Origin: Basidiobolus heterosporus B8920
Taxonomy: Eukaryota > Basidiobolomycota > Basidiobolomycetes > Basidiobolales > Basidiobolaceae
Direction: 5' to 3'
Length of the DNA stretch: 10,136 bases
Assembly: GCA_000697455.1 (NCBI GenBank)
Contig: JNET01032126.1
Span: 1 to 10,136, forward strand
Shown: piece by piece, positions 5,908-10,136 of the stretch
Layout of the letters: every line of letters begins with the position of its first letter
Position numbering within the stretch: the stretch's first letter is position 1
The notes under the pieces: model-generated
The model's input: the letters and a program-made list of their open reading frames with translations, nothing else
What the model was told of the DNA's origin: nothing
The model's database searches: none
Translations under genes and position numbers: made by a program

Positions 5908-8823
5908 ATGAGTTTTAATCTTGGTGAAGTTCTCGCTCACACCCTCTCTCCAGGTATGGTATTCTCCCTCTTTTTGTCTGCAAACTTGCGTAGTGGTTAA
6001 TGTCTTCAATCTACTTGTATAGACCAACAAATTCGTGAGGAGGCTACTAAGCATCTAGAAGTTGCTTCTAAAGATAACTTCGTATGGAATTTTTCTACAT
6101 CTGCACTTCTTTGACCTTAATCTTATCTAACCAACCGTTCCTTTTCAGCCTGCATATGTGGTATTATTGTGCCAAGAGCTTGCTAATGAGCAAGCCCAAC
6201 CTCATATTCGAACTGCTGCCGGTCTAGCGTTGAAGAATACTCTTTTTGCTAGGGTAAGTGTTTCTAGATATAACTTCTTGCTGTAAGTGTAGTATTAACT
6301 GGTTATTAGGAAGAACACCGCAAAGAGGAGTTAACTCAAAGATGGCTCGCCATCGATCCCAACAATAAGGCTCAAGTGAAGCAAGCTGTAAGTAGTCTAT
6401 CAACATTCCTTAATAACACAATTCTAACGCACGTTTTCAGGTGTTGAATACTCTAGCTTCACCCAACCTTAAGGCTGGTACTGTGGCTGCTCAGGTTAGC
6501 ACTTGGCATTATTCTTTGACTATGAATGATCATGATGCTAATGATACTGCTTCTTCGTATATTGTAGGTCATCTCAGCCATCGCTGCTATTGAAGTCCCG
6601 CGCGCTCAATGGCCTGACCTCATTAAGATCCTACTGGATAATATCACCAATACAGACAACACCAACCTAAAGCAGTCCACCCTCCAGGCAATCGGTTTCA
6701 TCTGCGAAACTATCGACCCCGAAATCCTAGCCACTCAAGCTAATCAAATCCTGACTGCAGTAGTCACTGGTGCTCGCAAAGAAGAGCCCAATAACGAGGT
6801 ACGTCATGCCGCTATCACTGCACTCCATAATTCTCTGGAGTTCGTTCGGGAGAATTTTGAACGCGAGGGCGAGCGTAACTACATTATGCAAGTTGTGTGT
6901 GAGGCTACTCAATCTACTGAAGTTCAAGTTCAAACTGCTGCTTTCGAATGCTTGGTCCGTATCATGCAGTTGTATTATGACAAAATGGGCTTCTACATGG
7001 AGCAGGCTCTATTCAAATTAACTATCTTCGGTATGAACCACGAAGATGAAAAGGTTTCCCTACAAGCAGTCGAGTTCTGGTCTACTGTTTGCGAAGAGGA
7101 AATTGAGATCGCCATTGAAGCAGCTGAGGCTGTAGAGTACGGTGAACAGCCCGAACGTTTCAGTCACAACTTTGCTCGTATTGCTCTTCCTCAAATCATC
7201 CCTGTTCTTCTCAACCTCCTTACAAAACAAGAAGAGGATGCTGATGAGGATGAGTGGAATATTGCCATGGCTGCAGCCACTTGTCTCTCTTTGTTTGCAC
7301 AGTGTGTTGAGAATGATATCGTCCCCTTGGTTATTCCATTTGTTGAGGGTCATATCCGCAACTCAGATTGGAGATTCCGCGAGGCTTCCGTCATGGCTTT
7401 TGGTTCCATCCTCAATGGTCCCAATCCTCAATTGTTGGAGCCATTGGTTGCCCAAGCCTTCCCAGTGTTGATTGATTTGATGAACGACCAGGTAGTCCAA
7501 GTCAAAGACACTGCCGCCTGGACTTTAGGCCGAGTCTGCGACAGTCTCATTGAATGCATCAAACCTGATGTCCACCTGAATAGCTTGGTCACTGCCCTAG
7601 TTCACGGACTGAATGATTCTCCCAGAATCGTATCAAACTGTTGCTGGTCATTGATGACACTCTCTGAGCAATTAGGTGAAGACCCTGATGCTGATACCTA
7701 TGCACTCTCCCCTTATTTTGAAGGAATCGTGTCTTCACTTATGAGAATCACTGATACCAGTAATAACGAGGCCAACGCTCGTACGTCTGCCTATGAAGCT
7801 ATTTCAACACTTGTAACCACCTGTGCTAGAGACTGCCTTCCCATCATCTCTCAACTCTCTGTAGCAATTCTCGATCGACTTGACGCAACTATCGCCCAGC
7901 AGAATCAAATCATTGGTATTGACGAGAAGAATAACCATTTGGAGTTGCAGTCCAATCTTTGTGCTGTGTTGACCAACATCTCTAGAAAAGTTGGTAAAGA
8001 AATCGCTGCTATATCTGATAGAATTATGACCACCATGATTCAGCTGCTAAACAACTCCGGAAAGCAATCCACCATTTTAGAAGATATCTTTTTGTGTGTC
8101 AGCGCCATCACCACTTCATTAGAAGGAGAGTTTGCCCGCTACCTCGAGTCTTTCTCACCTTTCCTTTATTCAGCACTGCAAAACCATGAAGAACATCAGC
8201 TCTGCTCTATCGCAGTTGGTCTTATTGGGGACATATGCCGAGCACTCGGAGAACAAGTGCTCCCATACTGCGATACCTTCATGACACTTCTTGTCCAGAA
8301 CCTTCAAAGCTCGGTGTTGCACCGTAACGTCAAGCCTAACATTCTCTCATGCTTCGGGGACATTGCCTTGGCCATTGGTGGAAACTATGAGGCCTACGTG
8401 AACGTTTCCATGGGTATGCTTCAACAGGCTTGTAGTATGACAGTTGTGCAAACCACATCATATGATATGATTGACTATATCAATCAACTGAGAGAAGGGA
8501 TCATTGAGGCATATGTTGGTATCACTCAAGGACTGAAGTCCGGTGATAAAATTGCGCTTCTTCTTCCTCACCTCGAGCACATCTTTGCTTTCATGGGTAT
8601 GGTCTACAGTGATTCCGAAAGAACTGAGTCTATCACCAGAAGCATGATTGGCTTACTTGGTGATCTTTCTGAAGCCTATCCCAACGGACAAATCAAACAA
8701 CTCTTAAGCGCTAGCTGGATTACCACATGCTTGAAGGAAGGTAGATCAAGTAGACACTCTTCTGCAAGCACTCGTGAAGTTGCTAAATGGGCCAGAGAAA
8801 TGGTTAAGCGCGCATCCTCTTAA
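5908..8823 (+). CDS. KAP95: Importin subunit beta-1 (karyopherin Kap95)
   Basis: The nuclear import receptor: it carries importin-alpha/NLS cargo through the pore by binding FG nucleoporins and releases it on Ran-GTP. The CDS is join(5908..5953,6023..6081,6149..6253,6310..6387,6441..6494,6568..8823), 865 aa, against 861 for yeast Kap95. The five introns (53-73 nt) all fall in the first 660 bp; the last exon is 2256 nt. The start MSFNLGEVLAHTLSP is the only one that splices into EEATKHLEVASKDNF, the first HEAT helices. Residues about 21-101 form the importin-beta N-terminal (Ran-binding) domain. HEAT repeats fill the rest; the acidic loop DADEDEWN (about 338-345) is that of HEAT 8. Strongly conserved stretches include DTAAWTLGR (428-436) and VKPNILSCFGDIALAIGG (702-719). 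It ends WAREMVKRASS, as in other beta importins. No break or missing part is seen. Assignment is very secure. Confidence 0.97.
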
Positions 8824-9588
8824 AACCTATCTTAATTTTGTTTCCTTTAAACCACGGTTTGAGGAATGATCTCAACTAGACTCTAATGACCCGTTACCCC
8901 TTTCCACTCCCCCAATCGACCCCCGAACCACACTTAACTACCATCCATTTCGTATATATATATGCTTATGTAGTCCTAAACTCACCCACCCATTGTTCAT
9001 CAAAAAAGATAAATCTTCATTTTGGTAAGATATATGTATTTGTGCTTATTTTACCTTTATTTCGCTATGTAGATTGTTTGATTTACTGACTATTTAGTGA
9101 TTACATTCGGTGTTATAGAATGAAATCGAAATTCGGCATGCCAAAGATCTTAGCATTATTATTGGCATTACTCTTATGATTTGATCTTTGGAAGGAAGTC
9201 CCTTGTGAGTACAACCACGGCAACACTCAGGAACCTTGAGTTACTAGTTGACAGGTGCGCGAGATAAAAGCGTTTATGCAGGCTGAAACAGTGACTAAAT
9301 CTGTGCTGAAGCACAAGAGCCGTTAGGTTCTTCACTATGGGAATTACCACAAGGTCTTCAAGCTGATTATGCACTCAATCATTTTGAACACAAGTCTTCA
9401 GGCATATAATCATTTACTACATTACCTTACGACAATTGTCCAGGCTTGCTTGCTGATATTCTTAGTCATATGTTTGATTTCCATATGAATATGGCTTGTG
9501 CATTGAGTTTTCAACAGTGTAGAGGCTTGTGTGTCCCTTTGCTTTATAGAGCTTGCTTCTGGGTATTAAGATGGTTGACCAGAAATTG
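8824..9588. other. KAP95 3' flank, no supported gene
   Basis: No gene is supported. The first 150 bp is pyrimidine-rich 3' UTR-like sequence, with TATATATATA at about 8952-8962, which resembles a fungal polyadenylation efficiency element; no exact AATAAA follows, GATAAA near 9009 being the nearest. A plus-strand open frame runs from about 9410 to 9628 and ends inside the first repeat unit. It contains SHMFDFHMNMA, which I cannot assign to a family; it has no clear start and may be chance or a remnant of a repeated element. Confidence 0.5.
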
Positions 9589-9869
9589 CCCTATGAAAAT
9601 TAATTTTGTCAGATCCAGATCAGATTAGTGTGATCCCGCCATAAAATTGTGAGGGCACCGGCTGGTTGTTAACTGTAAGGTGAGCTGCTGGTTTTCTGAC
9701 AGTATTCATTTGGTATTTATTCATCAGTCTCAGGTTTATTCATTCTTTTATTACGGTGTTGTCCCGTCACATTCATATAATGGTATTTTTGCATTTTGCA
9801 TTCAAATACTTTAATTTATTTAGCATTCTGTTATTCCACCTTTTTCTTGCCATTTATTCCACTCATAAT
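9589..9869 (+). repeat. Unclassified direct repeat, unit A
   Basis: The first of two adjacent diverged copies, starting at CCCTATGAAAATTAATTT. Shared landmarks with unit B are GTGATCCCGCCATAAAAT, CACCGGCT-GTTGTTAA, GGTG-GCTGCTGGTTTT, TTATTACGGTG, CGTCACAT and GCATTCAAATA-TTT-ATTTATTTAG. The strand given is only that of reading. There is no similarity to the unit just left of 9589, so the array seems to start here. No RNA polymerase III boxes, reading frame or terminal inverted repeats are evident. The class is unknown: satellite, minisatellite or part of a larger element. Confidence 0.85.
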
Positions 9870-10136
9870 CCCTATGAAAATTAATTTCGTCAGATCCGGA
9901 TCTGATCTGGATCTGATTTGTGTGATCCCGCCATAAAATCGTTAGGTCACCGGCTAGTTGTTAATTATTAGGTGGGCTGCTGGTTTTTTGACGGTTTTAT
10001 GACGGTATTCATGCGGTATTTATCCAGCAGCCATACATCTATTAATTTTATTATTACGGTGCCAACTCGTCACATATATATAGCGGTATCCCTGCGTTAT
10101 GCATTCAAATATTTTTATTTATTTAGTATTCCACTG
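9870..10136 (+). repeat. Unclassified direct repeat, unit B (cut by window end)
   Basis: The second copy begins with the same CCCTATGAAAATTAATTT and follows unit A in the same order to the window edge. It differs by substitutions and by two extra 11-bp blocks, each a tandem duplication: GGATCTGATCT (around 9898-9919) and GACGGTTTTAT before GACGGTATTCAT. It also has a perfect 12-bp palindrome AGATCCGGATCT at 9892-9903. The copy is incomplete because the window ends. Confidence 0.85.

Noticed and set aside
7060-7471. Extra open frames on both strands within the long KAP95 exon
   Set aside because: They lie inside strongly conserved importin-beta coding sequence in other frames.
8849-8860. AAACC-AC-GGTTT inverted repeat after KAP95, as a terminator hairpin
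   Set aside because: Only 5 bp of stem with a 2-nt loop, and intrinsic hairpin terminators do not apply to fungal Pol II genes.
9174-9374. Minus-strand 66-aa open frame in the KAP95 3' flank
   Set aside because: No domain, no splice context and no promoter signal; length is within chance in this AT-rich stretch.
9589-10136. Repeat units as a CRISPR array, SINE or tRNA-derived element
   Set aside because: Units are long and diverged with no spacers, and no A/B boxes or tRNA-like fold is visible.

Overview
The window is nuclear DNA of a fungus, most likely an early-diverging one (Mucoromycota- or Zoopagomycota-like; this placement is inference). It carries four protein-coding genes, all housekeeping. 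I can place 14 short introns of 53-78 nt, all GT...AG, many with a CTAAC/TTAAC branch site shortly before the acceptor. Genes are 250-800 bp apart. The set (an Ost1 with a short tail, a Lys5-type phosphopantetheinyl transferase, a small TACC protein and a Kap95 importin beta) fits a fungus with many introns.

Layout. Positions 1-674 hold no gene I can support; the 3' flank of OST1 is here. 675-2118 (minus) is OST1/ribophorin I, 2 exons. 2384-3476 (minus) is a LYS5/AASDHPPT-type 4'-phosphopantetheinyl transferase, 5 exons. 3738-5124 (minus) is a TACC-family coiled-coil protein, 5 exons. These three lie head to tail with about 260 bp between them, and each has a candidate AATAAA 3' signal. 5125-5907 is a divergent promoter region. 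5908-8823 (plus) is importin beta-1 (KAP95), 6 exons with all five introns in the first 660 bp. 8824-9588 is non-coding 3' flank. From 9589 to the right edge there are two diverged direct copies of an unclassified repeat with a unit of about 281 bp.

How the genes relate. OST1 belongs to ER N-glycosylation and LYS5 to activation of carrier proteins (lysine synthesis in fungi); they are probably neighbours by chance. The head-to-head TACC/KAP95 pair is more suggestive, because fission-yeast TACC (Alp7) is a known Ran/importin-dependent spindle factor.

I found no mobile system, CRISPR array or defence locus. The points most worth a second look are a stop-free 57-nt intron in the TACC gene that would encode a membrane-helix-like segment if retained, an in-frame tandem splice donor in LYS5, an ER-stress-element-like site before OST1, and the right-edge repeat whose copies differ by two 11-bp tandem duplications.
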